From assembly GCA_027078745.1 (NCBI GenBank), contig JALWWO010000017.1, forward strand, positions 50,825 to 114,824: a stretch of DNA of 64,000 bases. The letters run 5' to 3'. A program made the translations under genes and the position numbers. Below, piece by piece: positions 55,251-64,000 of this stretch. The DNA comes from Chromatiaceae bacterium. GTDB taxonomy: Bacteria > Pseudomonadota > Gammaproteobacteria > Chromatiales > Chromatiaceae. The first letter of the stretch is position 1; each line of letters starts with the position of its first letter. The notes below the pieces were generated by a model. That model was not told the DNA's origin. It saw nothing but the letters and a program-made list of their open reading frames with translations, and did not search any database.

Positions 55251-56264
55251 ATGCCCCATTCTACGCAAGGCAAGATCCTAGTCGCTGGAGGTGCCGGTTT
55301 TATCGGTTCCCACATGGTGCAGGATCTCTTGGCACACGGCTATCAACCCCTGGTGCTCGACGATCTTTCCCGAGGGCATCGGGATGCGGTGCCTGCGGAA
55401 CGCCTGATCCAAGGCAGCATCCAGGACATCGCCCTTCTAGACCAGCTCTTTCAGACCCAAGACATCGCCGCCGTGATGCATTTCGCCGCTTGGATTGAGG
55501 TAGGGGAATCTGTGGCCCGGCCGGCGAAGTACTATCAGAACAACTTTTGCCATACGCTCGCCTTGCTGAAGACCATGCTCCGGCACGGCATCCGGCGCTT
55601 GATCTTTTCCTCCACTGCCGCTGTCTACGGTCATCCTCAGCACCTCCCCATTGCAGAAACCCATCCCTTACAACCCATCAATCCCTATGGACATAGCAAG
55701 GCGATGGTGGAACAGCTACTGCAAGATCTCGACCGCGCCGAGGGATTGCGCTTCATTTCTCTGCGCTATTTCAATGCGGCGGGGTCTGATCCGGCGGGGA
55801 GACTGGGAGAGCGCCACCATCCGGAAACCCATCTCATTCCCCTGGTGTTGGATGCGGCCCGAGGTGCCCGAGAAAGCATTCAGCTCTTCGGGCAGGACTA
55901 TGACACACCGGACGGCACTTGCATTCGGGATTACGTGCATGTACTCGACCTGTGCCAAGCCCATCGGTTAGCCCTGGATGCCTTGCTGTCCGGTGCGGAC
56001 TCCGCCCTATACAATCTGGGCAACGGCGCGGGCTTTTCTGTGCGGGAAGTGATCCAAACCGCCCGAGAAGTGACCGGCCTGCCCATTCCCGTGCGCGATG
56101 CGCCCCGCCGCCCGGGGGATCCGGCTCGTTTGGTGGCGGACAGTCGGCGGGCAAAACGGGAACTGGGCTGGCGGCCTCAACACAGTGATTTGGAAACCAT
56201 CCTCCGCCATGCGTGGAACTTCCGAAAGCGCTATGACGCGGCTTCCAACAGCGCTTTGAGCTGA
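55251..56264 (+). CDS. galE: UDP-glucose 4-epimerase
   Basis: Interconverts UDP-glucose and UDP-galactose. The 337-residue protein has the NAD-binding [21 protein letters not shown], the YGHSK catalytic region ([14 protein letters not shown]), [11 protein letters not shown] and [19 protein letters not shown], all typical of GalE. A few extra residues (MPHSTQ) stand before the first strand. It overlaps the convergent mutS gene by 34 bases. It is a second epimerase next to the UDP-glucuronate type, and would supply galactose for surface glycans. Confidence 0.93.
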   Translation: MPHSTQGKILVAGGAGFIGSHMVQDLLAHGYQPLVLDDLSRGHRDAVPAERLIQGSIQDIALLDQLFQTQDIAAVMHFAAWIEVGESVARPAKYYQNNFCHTLALLKTMLRHGIRRLIFSSTAAVYGHPQHLPIAETHPLQPINPYGHSKAMVEQLLQDLDRAEGLRFISLRYFNAAGSDPAGRLGERHHPETHLIPLVLDAARGARESIQLFGQDYDTPDGTCIRDYVHVLDLCQAHRLALDALLSGADSALYNLGNGAGFSVREVIQTAREVTGLPIPVRDAPRRPGDPARLVADSRRAKRELGWRPQHSDLETILRHAWNFRKRYDAASNSALS

Positions 56265-58804
56265 TAGAGCTGATCCAGGGCCTGGCGGGGATTGAGGGTA
56301 TCCGGATCCAAGGCTTGCAAGGCTTCCAAAACGGGATGGGTTGATTTCGATGCCGGCGGGGGTGCAGGAAGCGATTCCTCGGCTTCCCGATCTCCAGGTG
56401 CAGCGGATTCCAAAGCGATCAGTTTTTCCCGCGCCTGCCGGATCACCTGGGGAGGCACGCCGGCCAAAGCCGCCACCTGCAGACCGTAACTTCGATTCGC
56501 TGGGCCTTCCTGGACCCTGTGGAGAAAGGCCAGGCGATCCCCCTGTTCCACCGCATCGAAATGCACATTGGCCATGCTGGGCTGGGTTTCCGGCAGACGG
56601 GTCAATTCGAAGTAATGGGTGGCGAAGAGGGTGAAGGCCCGGATGCGGTTGGCCAGCTCCAGGCTACAAGCCCAGGCCAGGGAAAGGCCGTCAAAAGTGC
56701 TGGTGCCCCGGCCGATCTCGTCCATGAGCACCAGGCTTTGGGCCGTGGCATTGTGGAGAATGTTCGCCGTCTCTTCCATCTCCACTAAAAAGGTAGAGCG
56801 CCCCCCCGCCAGATCGTCGGCGGCCCCGATGCGGGAGAAGATGGCATCCACCGGGCCGATCCGGGCCGACTTTGCCGGCACGAAGCTGCCCGCATAGGCC
56901 AAGAGCACGATCAGGGCCGTTTGGCGCATGTAGGTGGATTTTCCCCCCATGTTCGGGCCGGTGATCAGCAGCATCCGCCGCTGGCCGTCGAGCTGTAGCC
57001 CATTGGCCACAAAGGGCGCGTCGCTGAGCGGTTCGACTACAGGATGTCGGCCGGCCTCGATATGGATCTCTGGCGCCATGCTGAGCATGGGTTTGCACCA
57101 ACGAAGGGTTGCCGCCCGCTCTGCCAGATTGCAGAGCACATCCAGCGCGGCGAGGGCCTGGGCGGTCTGCTGGAGGGGAGCGAGTTGGGTGCTGATCTCT
57201 TCCAGAAGCGCCGCGTACAGGGCCTTTTCTCGGGCGAGGGCTCGTTCTCGGGCGGAAAGCACCTGATCTTCAAAGGCTTTTAACTCTGCGGTGCTGTACC
57301 GTTCCACCGCCTTGAGGGTCTGGCGGCGCACATAGTCTTCCGGCACCTGGTTCGATTGGGTTCGGCTCACTTCGATGAAATAGCCGTGTACCCGGTTATA
57401 ACGGACCCGCAGATTGCTGATGCCCGTGCGGGCGCGCTCCCGCTGTTCCAGTTCCAACAGGAATTGATCTGCGTTAGTGGACAGGGCCCGCAGTCGGTCC
57501 AACTCTTCATCATAGCCTGAGGCCAGCACCCCCCCATCTCGGATCAGAGCGGGGGGATCTTCCCGCACAGCCCGAGTGAGCAAGTCGAGGATTTCCTCAT
57601 GGGTGCCCAGTTCTTTGCGCAGACGAGTCAAGCGCGGAGTCTCTCGCTGTGGCCATTGTGCCCGCAGCTTGGGCAGTTGCCGAAGGGAAGACCGCAGCAC
57701 CACCAAATCCCGAGGCCGCGCGCTGCCCAGGGCGATGCGGCTGAGGATGCGTTCTAGATCCCCCACTTGGCCCAACTCCCGCTGCAAGGGTCGAAAGGTT
57801 TCCTCGGCGAACAAGGCCTCGATGGCTTCGTGGCGGGCTTCCACCCGCGCCCGATCTCGCAGGGGGCGATTCACCCAACGCCGCAACAGACGGCTGCCCA
57901 TGGCGGTCTTCGTGTGATCCAACACGCCGATCAGCGTGTGTTCCCGCTGCCCCAACAAGCTCTGGTGGATTTCCAAATTGCGGCGGGTGGCGGCGTCCAA
58001 GCCCAGGGCTTCATCCCGCCGTTCCACGGATAGCCCCTGAATATGGGGCAGGGCCGCCCGCTGGGTATCCTGCACATAGGTGAGCAGGCAGCCCGCCGCG
58101 CCGATGGCGTGGGGCAGTCCCGCGCAGCCGAACCCCTGCAGGCTCTGCACCTGAAATTGTCGGATGAGCAGCACTTCCGCGCTCGCGGGGTCGAAATGCC
58201 AAGGGGGGCGGCGGGTGATCCCGCCCTTCAATCCCAGGGTCTGGGGCAGCTGGCTTTCTTCGGAGAGCAAGAGTTCCGCGGGGGCTAAGCGATGCAGTTC
58301 GCTTTCCAAGGCGCTTTCCGTCTCCACTTCCAGCACAGAGAATCGGCCGCTGGATAGCTCCAGCCAAGCTAGGCCAAAGCGCCCGTTCCCCTCACAGATG
58401 GCCGCCAGCAAATTTTCCTGCCGAGCGTCCAGCAAGGCTTCATCCGTCAGGGTGCCCGGGGTGAGGATGCGCACCACCCGCCGTTCCACCGGCCCCTTGG
58501 ATTGGCTCGGGTCGCCGATCTGCTCGCAGATGGCCACGGATTCTCCCAGGCGCACGAGCTTGGCCAGGTAGCTTTCCGCTGCATGGTAAGGAACTCCGGC
58601 CATGGGGATGGGCTGCCCGCCGGACTGTCCCCGCTTGGTCAACGTGATATCCAGCAGCTTGGCCGCCCGCTCCGCATCCTCATAGAACAGTTCATAGAAG
58701 TCTCCCATGCGATAGAAGAGCAGTTGATGGGGATGAGCCGCCTTGATGCGGAGGTACTGTTGCATAGAAGGCGTGTGAGAAGGGCTTTTCGTGGTCTTCG
58801 GCAT
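56231..58804 (-). CDS. mutS: DNA mismatch repair protein MutS
   Basis: Recognises mismatches and short loops. The 857-residue product has the mismatch-binding domain with the conserved [14 protein letters not shown] (Phe-x-Glu motif), the connector and lever domains, and the ATPase with [21 protein letters not shown] and a C-terminal dimerisation tail. A longer frame starting 18 codons upstream has no ribosome-binding site, whereas GAGGAA stands properly before the chosen ATG. mutL is not in the window. It diverges from the unknown gene upstream of the ferritin-like gene. Confidence 0.96.
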   Translation of the reverse strand: MPKTTKSPSHTPSMQQYLRIKAAHPHQLLFYRMGDFYELFYEDAERAAKLLDITLTKRGQSGGQPIPMAGVPYHAAESYLAKLVRLGESVAICEQIGDPSQSKGPVERRVVRILTPGTLTDEALLDARQENLLAAICEGNGRFGLAWLELSSGRFSVLEVETESALESELHRLAPAELLLSEESQLPQTLGLKGGITRRPPWHFDPASAEVLLIRQFQVQSLQGFGCAGLPHAIGAAGCLLTYVQDTQRAALPHIQGLSVERRDEALGLDAATRRNLEIHQSLLGQREHTLIGVLDHTKTAMGSRLLRRWVNRPLRDRARVEARHEAIEALFAEETFRPLQRELGQVGDLERILSRIALGSARPRDLVVLRSSLRQLPKLRAQWPQRETPRLTRLRKELGTHEEILDLLTRAVREDPPALIRDGGVLASGYDEELDRLRALSTNADQFLLELEQRERARTGISNLRVRYNRVHGYFIEVSRTQSNQVPEDYVRRQTLKAVERYSTAELKAFEDQVLSARERALAREKALYAALLEEISTQLAPLQQTAQALAALDVLCNLAERAATLRWCKPMLSMAPEIHIEAGRHPVVEPLSDAPFVANGLQLDGQRRMLLITGPNMGGKSTYMRQTALIVLLAYAGSFVPAKSARIGPVDAIFSRIGAADDLAGGRSTFLVEMEETANILHNATAQSLVLMDEIGRGTSTFDGLSLAWACSLELANRIRAFTLFATHYFELTRLPETQPSMANVHFDAVEQGDRLAFLHRVQEGPANRSYGLQVAALAGVPPQVIRQAREKLIALESAAPGDREAEESLPAPPPASKSTHPVLEALQALDPDTLNPRQALDQLYQLKALLEAAS

Positions 58805-58823
58805 GGCGGATTCCTCGATGCGA

Positions 58824-58851
58824 TTGCTTGCCTGATGCACCCTGTTAGAAT
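58824..58851 (+). promoter_or_regulatory. Sigma-70-like promoter of the unknown/ferritin-like pair
   Basis: TTGCTT, 16 bases, TAGAAT fits a sigma-70 promoter. The expected transcription start, about seven bases past the -10 box, falls at or a base or two before the ATG of the next gene, so the message would be leaderless or nearly so. That ATG indeed has no Shine-Dalgarno sequence. Confidence 0.5.
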
Positions 58852-58859
58852 CACTCATT

Positions 58860-59468
58860 ATGGAACTGCGCTTGCATCCCCTTTACAGAAAAGGGTTGCT
58901 GTTCATCCTGGTGATCGGCCCCTTGGGCTGGCTGCTGTTGACGACAGATGGACAGCGCCGTTCGGATCTGGTGCTCCTCAGCCTGCTGGGCAAGGAAGAG
59001 ATGAATCTAGCGGTGGAACAGCTGGTCGGCGGGATCCGTCAGGCCCAGTTTCAAGGCCTGTTCCCCGATCTGCATTTTCGGTGCGATGAGGGAGAGAATC
59101 CCTTTGGGGATCGCCTGTGCGTGGCGGAGATCGGCGCTTTCAACGGGGTGCCCGCCCGCGCGGCCACCCTGTTCTTGCAGGGGAACCGATTGCAAGCCCT
59201 GAAGATTCACTATCGGCGGGCCTATCACGAATACTTGCAGGCGCAGCTGGCGGCTCGACTGGGAAAACCGGATCAGGAAGGCGTTCCAGCGGTGTTCTCT
59301 TGGCCGGTGCGGGACGGGCGCTTGGTCCTGCCGGTAACTGCACCGGACAGAGAGAGAGAAGCCGCTCTATTCTGGCTTTCCCGACAAGCGATGGTGCGCC
59401 TGCGGGCTGCCCGTCTGTCTTTTCCCACCACATGGAGATCGAGCGATGGCAAACGAAGGCTATCATGA
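58860..59468 (+). CDS. Unknown membrane-anchored protein coupled to a ferritin-like gene
   Basis: I do not recognise this 202-residue protein. Residues 10-28 ([17 protein letters not shown]) form one membrane anchor or uncleaved signal, and the rest is a mixed alpha-beta domain, probably periplasmic, with two cysteines in [20 protein letters not shown] that could form a disulfide. It reads 23 bases into the ferritin-like gene, so both are made from one message. The start has no ribosome-binding site and lies just downstream of a promoter-like sequence. No homologous function is claimed. Confidence 0.65.
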   Translation: MELRLHPLYRKGLLFILVIGPLGWLLLTTDGQRRSDLVLLSLLGKEEMNLAVEQLVGGIRQAQFQGLFPDLHFRCDEGENPFGDRLCVAEIGAFNGVPARAATLFLQGNRLQALKIHYRRAYHEYLQAQLAARLGKPDQEGVPAVFSWPVRDGRLVLPVTAPDREREAALFWLSRQAMVRLRAARLSFPTTWRSSDGKRRLS

Positions 59469-59733
59469 ACCCTTGGAAGAGCTCTCCCAGGAAACCCGGG
59501 ACTTGCACCGAGCGATCCTCTCCCTCATGGAAGAGTTGGAAGCCGTGGATTGGTATAACCAACGGGTGGATGCCTGCAAGGATGCGGAACTGCAAGCGAT
59601 CCTGGCGCACAACCGAGACGAGGAAAAGGAACACGCTGCCATGCTGCTGGAATGGATTCGGCGCAAGGATCCCCGCTTTGATCGGGAGCTGCGGGACTAT
59701 CTGTTCAGCGAGCAGCCCATCGCCCACGACTGA
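59446..59733 (+). CDS. Encapsulated-ferritin-like (EncFtn) protein without targeting tail
   Basis: A 95-residue two-helix ferritin-like protein. It closely resembles encapsulated ferritins: MEELEAVDWYNQRVDA and AILAHNRDEEKEHAAMLLEW match the iron-binding helices, and E30, E60 and H63 correspond to the ferroxidase Glu, Glu and His of the Rhodospirillum rubrum protein, with W36 and Y37 at the entry. Known members oxidise iron at a dimer interface and sit inside encapsulin shells via a C-terminal peptide. Here the protein ends soon after the second helix (SEQPIAHD) and no shell gene lies nearby. GGAGA precedes the ATG. Confidence 0.85.
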   Translation: MANEGYHEPLEELSQETRDLHRAILSLMEELEAVDWYNQRVDACKDAELQAILAHNRDEEKEHAAMLLEWIRRKDPRFDRELRDYLFSEQPIAHD

Positions 59734-59739
59734 GGACGT

Positions 59740-59958
59740 TCAGCGGGCGCGATAGACGATGCGCCCCTTGGTCAGGTCATAGGGCGTCAGCTCCACGGTA
59801 ACCTTATCTCCGGTGAGGATGCGGATGTAGTGCTTGCGCATCTTTCCGGAGATATGGGCAGTGACCACGTGCCCATTCTCCAACTCTACGCGGAACATGG
59901 TGTTCGGCAAGGTGTCGATCACCGTGCCTTCCATCGTGATGACATCTTCTTTCGGCAT
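59740..59958 (-). CDS. infA: Translation initiation factor IF-1
   Basis: The 72-residue OB-fold protein begins [30 protein letters not shown] and ends with [11 protein letters not shown], leaving no doubt. It assists IF-2 and IF-3 in 30S initiation. It is convergent with the ferritin-like gene, with six bases between stops, and is expressed from its own extended -10 promoter. Confidence 0.97.
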   Translation of the reverse strand: MPKEDVITMEGTVIDTLPNTMFRVELENGHVVTAHISGKMRKHYIRILTGDKVTVELTPYDLTKGRIVYRAR

Positions 59959-59992
59959 AGACTCTCATCAATTGCTGGGCAAGAAACCTATA

Positions 59993-60001
59993 ATTATAAC
60001 A
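59993..60001 (-). promoter_or_regulatory. Extended -10 promoter of infA
   Basis: On the minus strand the sequence reads TGTTATAAT, an exact extended -10 element (TGnTATAAT). It lies about 35 bases upstream of the infA start. No -35 is needed with an extended -10, and none is seen. The element follows directly after the T run of the DUF2892 terminator. Confidence 0.6.
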
Positions 60002-60002
60002 T

Positions 60003-60027
60003 AAAAAAAGCCCGCCATCGGCGGGCT
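60003..60027 (-). terminator. Rho-independent terminator of the DUF2892 gene
   Basis: AGCCCGCC and GGCGGGCT pair perfectly over 8 bp around a three-base loop, and the minus strand continues into a run of seven Ts. It is 22 bases past the DUF2892 stop. Confidence 0.88.
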
Positions 60028-60049
60028 ATAGCCCAAGATTGGGCAGAAT

Positions 60050-60253
60050 TCAGAAGGCAGCGCCTGGCTTTTTGCCCAGCTTCTTCAGGATCATAGCCAG
60101 CGGGCAAAAGCCGGTGAATGCAGCCTGAAACAGATTCAGGCCCACAAAGGCAGTGAACAAAAGCCAGAGCTGATTCCCCGTGAAATAGCTCAGGCCCAGG
60201 GAGATCAAGATGAACAGGCCGGCAGCGGCCAACACGATGCGTTCAACAGTCAT
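60050..60253 (-). CDS. DUF2892 small membrane protein (YgaP-type)
   Basis: A 67-residue protein with two hydrophobic helices (about 6-25 and 28-50) and the [15 protein letters not shown] motif of DUF2892. This domain occurs alone or fused to rhodanese domains, as in YgaP. Its role here is unknown. It is followed by a strong terminator, so it forms a single-gene unit. Confidence 0.85.
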   Translation of the reverse strand: MTVERIVLAAAGLFILISLGLSYFTGNQLWLLFTAFVGLNLFQAAFTGFCPLAMILKKLGKKPGAAF

Positions 60254-60417
60254 GGGAAACCTCGCGTTTCGTTTGCAGATCGACGGAATAAAGCTTACAT
60301 AGGGACGAGTTCGCCGAGAACAAGCCTAGCGCGCCGCTGGATTTTCTCAAGATTCCCACCGAACGCCGCATTTTCCGGTATCATTCTGAAATTTTTCCAT
60401 TTGGATAAGCCAGTTCT

Positions 60418-63225
60418 ATGGTCAGCAAACTGTTCAAAAAGATCTTCGGCAGCCGCAACGAGCGGCTCATCAAGAAGATGTCCAAAAAAGTCGCTGTGAT
60501 CAACGCGTTGGAGCCGGAGATCAGCGCCCTTTCCGATGCCCAGCTCCAGGCCAAGACTCAGGAATTCCGCCAGCGCCTCGACCAGGGGGAAACGCTGGAT
60601 GATCTCCTGCCAGAAGCCTTTGCTGTGGTGCGAGAAACCGCCAAACGCGTGCTCGGCATGCGACATTTCGATGTGCAGCTCATCGGCGGCATGGTGCTCC
60701 ATGACGGCAAGATCGCCGAGATGCGCACCGGCGAGGGAAAAACCCTGGTAGCAACGCTAGCGGTCTATCTCAACGCCCTGTCAGGCAAGGGCGTGCATGT
60801 GGTCACCGTCAACGATTATCTGGCCCGAAGGGATGCGGTCTGGATGGGGCCTATCTATCATTTCCTCGGGCTGTCCGTGGGGGTCATCAATTCCTCCGGC
60901 GGCATGGGTCCCGATGCCACTTCGTACCGCTATGACCCGGATTATGAACCGGAAGCCGAACAGGGCTATCGCCACCTCCGCAATGTGACGCGCCAAGAAG
61001 CCTATGCGGCGGATGTGACCTACGGTACCAACAACGAGTTCGGCTTCGACTACCTGCGGGACAACATGGCCTTTCGTCCGGAACAGCGGGTGCAGCGAGA
61101 CCCCCACTATGCCATTGTGGATGAAGTGGATTCCATTCTCATCGACGAAGCCCGCACGCCGCTCATCATCTCGGGACCTTCCGAGGGCAGCACCGAGCTG
61201 TACAAGCAGGTAGATCAGATCATTCCCCGCCTCAAGCGCCAGCCGCCCATCACCAACGAAGAAGGCAAGCCGGACTTCGGGCCCGGGGATTATTCCGTAG
61301 ATGAAAAGGCCCGTCAGGTCTACTTGAGCGAAGAAGGGCATCAGCATGTGGAACAAATGCTGGTGGAACTGGGGCTGCTCGGGCCGGAAGAAAGCCTCTA
61401 TGATCCGGCGAACATCGTTCTGATGCACCATGTGTATGCAGCCCTGCGCGCCCATGTGCTGTTTCAACGGAATGTGGATTACATCGTTCGAGATGATCAA
61501 GTCATTATCGTGGACGAATTCACCGGCCGGACCATGCCGGGGCGCCGCTGGTCGGAAGGGCTGCATCAGGCGGTGGAAGCCAAGGAAGGGGTGCCCATCC
61601 AGCAGGAAAACCAGACCCTGGCTTCCATCACCTTTCAGAACCTCTTTCGCCTCTATCCCAAGCTGGCGGGTATGACGGGTACTGCCGACACAGAAGCCTA
61701 TGAATTCCAACAGATCTATGGCTTGGAAGTGGTGGTGATTCCCACCAACAAGCCCATGATCCGCAAGGATCTGGGGGATCTGGTCTACCTCACTGCGGAA
61801 GAAAAGTATCAAGCCATCCTCGATGATATTTTGGACTGTGTGCAGCGGAAGCAACCGGTGCTCGTGGGCACCGCTTCCATTGAAACTTCCGAACTGCTCT
61901 CGAACATGCTGTACAAAGCGCGCATTCCTCATGAAGTGCTCAATGCAAAGCATCATGAACGAGAAGCGAAGATCATCGCGCAGGCCGGTCGCCCGGGGGC
62001 GGTTACCATCGCCACGAACATGGCGGGCCGGGGCACAGACATCGTGTTAGGCGGCAGTCTGGAAGCGGAGTTGGAAGGAGTCCAGGATGCGGCCCAAGCG
62101 GAGCGGATCCGGAAGGAGTGGCAGATTCGCCACGATCAGGTGATCGAAGCCGGTGGCTTACATGTCATCGGCTCGGAGCGCCACGAATCCCGCCGCATTG
62201 ACAATCAGCTTCGGGGGCGAGCCGGCCGGCAGGGCGACCCGGGCTCCAGCCGGTTTTATCTGTCCCTGGAAGACAACCTCATGCGCATCTTTGCCTCCGA
62301 GCGGGTGGCCAAGATGATGAAGACCTTAGGCATGAAGCATGGGGAGGCCATCGAGCATCCTTGGGTAACCAAGGCCATTGAGAACGCACAACGCAAGGTA
62401 GAGGGCCGGAACTTCGACATCCGCAAGCAGCTGTTGGAATTCGACGATGTGGCCAACGATCAACGCAAGGTGATCTATCAGCAGCGGCGCGAGATCATGG
62501 ACTCGGAGGACATTTCCGAGATCATCCACGCCATGCGGGCGGATGTGGTGAACCGTTTGCTGGATGCTTACATTCCCCCTCAGAGCTTGGAAGAACAATG
62601 GGATCTAGCCGGGGCGGAAAAGGCGCTGGCGGACCTAGCCGGAGGCAACTGGCCCCTGCGCCAATGGGTGGAAGCGGATGAATCCTTGCACGCAGAGACC
62701 CTGCGCCAGCGGATTTTAGACCGGCTGGCGGATCAGTATGCGGAGAAGGAAGGGCAGGTTACCAGCCATGTGCTGCGCCAGGTGGAACGCGCAGTGTTGC
62801 TCCAAGTACTGGATACCCATTGGAAAGAACATCTCGCTGCCATGGACTACTTGCGCCAGGGCATTCACCTTCGGGGCTATGCTCAGAAGGATCCCAAGCA
62901 GGAATACAAGCGGGAAGCCTTTGAGATGTTCTCCGCCATGCTCGACGGCATCAAATACGAGGTGACGAGCACCTTGCTGAAACTGCAGCCCGTCTTCAAC
63001 CCACCCCGAGAAGAACCCCGAGAACCAATCCCCCTGGGCAGTGAGGCGTTCGAATTCAAGCATGAAGCATTCCACGGATTGGAACCGATGCCCGCGCCGG
63101 AGAAAGAACCGGAACCCCTAGCCCCCCGACCCTATGTGCGAGAGGAGCGCAAGATCGGCCGCAACGAGCCCTGCCCCTGTGGTTCGGGTAAGAAATACAA
63201 ACATTGCCACGGTCGGGTTACCTGA
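60418..63225 (+). CDS. secA: Preprotein translocase ATPase SecA
   Basis: Motor of the Sec pathway at the inner membrane. The 935-residue protein has NBD1 with MRTGEGKT (about 102-109), [14 protein letters not shown], the preprotein cross-linking domain, NBD2 with GTDIVLGG and [18 protein letters not shown], the helical scaffold, and a C-terminal zinc-binding tail ([14 protein letters not shown]) preceded by a proline- and glutamate-rich linker. No SecM-like regulator is encoded upstream. A hairpin without a T run follows the stop. Confidence 0.97.
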   Translation: MVSKLFKKIFGSRNERLIKKMSKKVAVINALEPEISALSDAQLQAKTQEFRQRLDQGETLDDLLPEAFAVVRETAKRVLGMRHFDVQLIGGMVLHDGKIAEMRTGEGKTLVATLAVYLNALSGKGVHVVTVNDYLARRDAVWMGPIYHFLGLSVGVINSSGGMGPDATSYRYDPDYEPEAEQGYRHLRNVTRQEAYAADVTYGTNNEFGFDYLRDNMAFRPEQRVQRDPHYAIVDEVDSILIDEARTPLIISGPSEGSTELYKQVDQIIPRLKRQPPITNEEGKPDFGPGDYSVDEKARQVYLSEEGHQHVEQMLVELGLLGPEESLYDPANIVLMHHVYAALRAHVLFQRNVDYIVRDDQVIIVDEFTGRTMPGRRWSEGLHQAVEAKEGVPIQQENQTLASITFQNLFRLYPKLAGMTGTADTEAYEFQQIYGLEVVVIPTNKPMIRKDLGDLVYLTAEEKYQAILDDILDCVQRKQPVLVGTASIETSELLSNMLYKARIPHEVLNAKHHEREAKIIAQAGRPGAVTIATNMAGRGTDIVLGGSLEAELEGVQDAAQAERIRKEWQIRHDQVIEAGGLHVIGSERHESRRIDNQLRGRAGRQGDPGSSRFYLSLEDNLMRIFASERVAKMMKTLGMKHGEAIEHPWVTKAIENAQRKVEGRNFDIRKQLLEFDDVANDQRKVIYQQRREIMDSEDISEIIHAMRADVVNRLLDAYIPPQSLEEQWDLAGAEKALADLAGGNWPLRQWVEADESLHAETLRQRILDRLADQYAEKEGQVTSHVLRQVERAVLLQVLDTHWKEHLAAMDYLRQGIHLRGYAQKDPKQEYKREAFEMFSAMLDGIKYEVTSTLLKLQPVFNPPREEPREPIPLGSEAFEFKHEAFHGLEPMPAPEKEPEPLAPRPYVREERKIGRNEPCPCGSGKKYKHCHGRVT

Positions 63226-63246
63226 GCGCCTTCTATCTGTTTATCA

Positions 63247-63266
63247 GGGTCAGGCCAGCCTGACCC
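63247..63266 (+). terminator. Hairpin after secA
   Basis: GGGTCAGG and CCTGACCC pair over 8 bp with a CCAG loop, 22 bases after the secA stop. A T run is missing, so termination may depend on Rho or be weak. The rest of the gap to hsdS is GC-rich and shows no other gene. Confidence 0.45.
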
Positions 63267-63368
63267 ACTCCGCGACCGGTTCGAAACCTAGCTCCCCGCT
63301 CCTTCGGGGAAAGGGGCTAGAGGGGCCGGGACGGAAGGGTTGTTGAATGAAATCCTGGGGAAGATGAC

Positions 63369-64000
63369 ATGGTGGAATTAAAACCCTATCCCGAATACAA
63401 GGATTCCGGCATTCCTTGGTTAGGCAAGGTGCCGAGGGGGTGGGAGATAAAACCGAACCGCGCGTTGTTTCAGGAAATCAGGGAATCTGATCATCCTGAT
63501 GAGGAATTGTTGTCTGTAACGATTACGAAGGGCGTAATACGCCAAAGCGAATTACTATCGGAAACCACCAAGAAAGACTCTTCAAACCTGGATAAATCGA
63601 ACTATAAGCTCGTTCTTCCAGGCGATCTGGTATATAACAAAATGCGGGCATGGCAGGGCGCGATAGGTTTATCCCGTTACCGCGGGATCGTAAGCCCCGC
63701 CTATATTGTGGAACGGCCCCATAGTGAAATGGTTGCTGAATACGCCCATTATTTGTTCCGTACCCCCCTCTTCGCAAAAGAAGCTGAGCGATGGTCTTAT
63801 GGGATCACTTCAGATCAATGGAGTTTGAGACCAGGACATTTTAAGGCGATCTATTCTTGTGTACCCCCGATTGAAGAACAACGCCAAATCGCCCGATTTT
63901 TGGACTGGAAAACGGCCCAGATCGACCGGCTCATTCGCGCCAAGCGCCGGTTGGTCGAACTGCTGAAGGAACAGCAACAAGCCCTCCTCCATCAGGTGGT
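63369..64000 (+). CDS. hsdS: Second type I restriction specificity subunit HsdS, 5-prime part (partial)
   Basis: The open frame runs from ATG (after GGGGA) to the right edge without a stop, giving 210 residues. It begins MVELKPYPEYKDSG and continues through a complete first target-recognition domain that differs from that of the other hsdS gene. From residue 173 onward it has the same conserved central helices (QIARFLDWKTAQIDRL). The second recognition domain, and possibly hsdM and hsdR, would lie beyond the window. The recognition region is AT-richer than its surroundings. Confidence 0.9.
   Translation, partial: MVELKPYPEYKDSGIPWLGKVPRGWEIKPNRALFQEIRESDHPDEELLSVTITKGVIRQSELLSETTKKDSSNLDKSNYKLVLPGDLVYNKMRAWQGAIGLSRYRGIVSPAYIVERPHSEMVAEYAHYLFRTPLFAKEAERWSYGITSDQWSLRPGHFKAIYSCVPPIEEQRQIARFLDWKTAQIDRLIRAKRRLVELLKEQQQALLHQV
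63885..64000 (+). repeat. 116-bp inverted repeat copy B (central helix region of hsdS)
   Basis: Identical, in inverted orientation, to 13622-13737. It covers the central helices of the second HsdS and reaches the window edge, so the full length of identity is unknown. Immediately before the repeat the two genes diverge. Confidence 0.95.

Noticed and set aside
58805..58858. An N-terminal extension of MutS by 18 codons
   Set aside because: No ribosome-binding site precedes it, whereas GAGGAA stands before the internal ATG; the stretch more likely holds the divergent promoters.
1..64000. CRISPR arrays, insertion sequences, prophage genes, rRNA operons
   Set aside because: I found no regularly spaced repeats, transposase or integrase frames, terminal inverted repeats with target duplications, or rRNA sequences. 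The only long repeat is the hsdS pair.

Overview
The window is a gene-dense, moderately GC-rich stretch of bacterial chromosome, very probably from a gammaproteobacterium. The evidence is the pairing of a RelA-type and a SpoT-type ppGpp enzyme, the divergent mrp/apbC-metG pair, the gmk-rpoZ-spoT order, the ispE-tRNA-Gln-prs-rplY order, the hemA-prfA-prmC operon, Gram-negative envelope genes (lpxC, bepA, dsbA, a TonB-dependent receptor) and a ubiquinone-type ubiD. I cannot name the genus from sequence alone. No gap between genes exceeds 300 bases; the longest (about 230) lies between metG and the polyphosphate phosphotransferase gene.

Layout. 0-11 kb: apbC (partial), metG, a two-domain polyphosphate:AMP phosphotransferase, an unknown gene, trkH and a giant NAD-glutamate dehydrogenase. 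11-14.3 kb: an accessory block with a zinc-ribbon M50-like membrane protein overlapping a CxC-motif permease, and an hsdS specificity gene with no hsdM or hsdR beside it. 14.3-22.6 kb: bepA, then a Ser/Thr kinase, TonB receptor, YfiR-like protein and ispG in one direction. 22.6-30.3 kb (minus): a glycine-zipper lipoprotein-like gene, gmk, rpoZ, spoT, a DUF2384-like gene, a DUF1015 gene and relA. 30.4-41.5 kb: SleB hydrolase, Sel1 protein, gamma carbonic anhydrase, CNP1-like protein, oligopeptidase A, ubiD, tadA, Pcm-like methyltransferase, an orphan MASE1 histidine kinase, a nucleotide-sugar epimerase and a GT39-type glycosyltransferase. 41.6-53.2 kb: rplY, prs, tRNA-Gln, ispE, a TPR protein, hemA, prfA, prmC, an unknown, a ThiF/MoeB enzyme, a membrane protein, dsbA, a DciA-like gene and lpxC. 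53.4-63.2 kb: diheme cytochrome c, CBS protein, rpsT, galE, mutS, an unknown membrane-anchored protein overlapping an encapsulated-ferritin-like gene, infA, a DUF2892 protein and secA. The window closes inside a second hsdS gene.

Most genes are housekeeping. The points most worth a second look are: the EncFtn-type ferritin without targeting tail or shell gene, overlapped by an unknown membrane protein that may be made from a leaderless mRNA; two oppositely oriented hsdS genes about 50 kb apart that share a perfect 116-bp inverted repeat; a SpoT whose synthetase site has lost key residues; the kinase-TonB receptor-YfiR cluster; the overlapping permease/M50 pair; and two abutting 20-bp dyads between dsbA and dciA.
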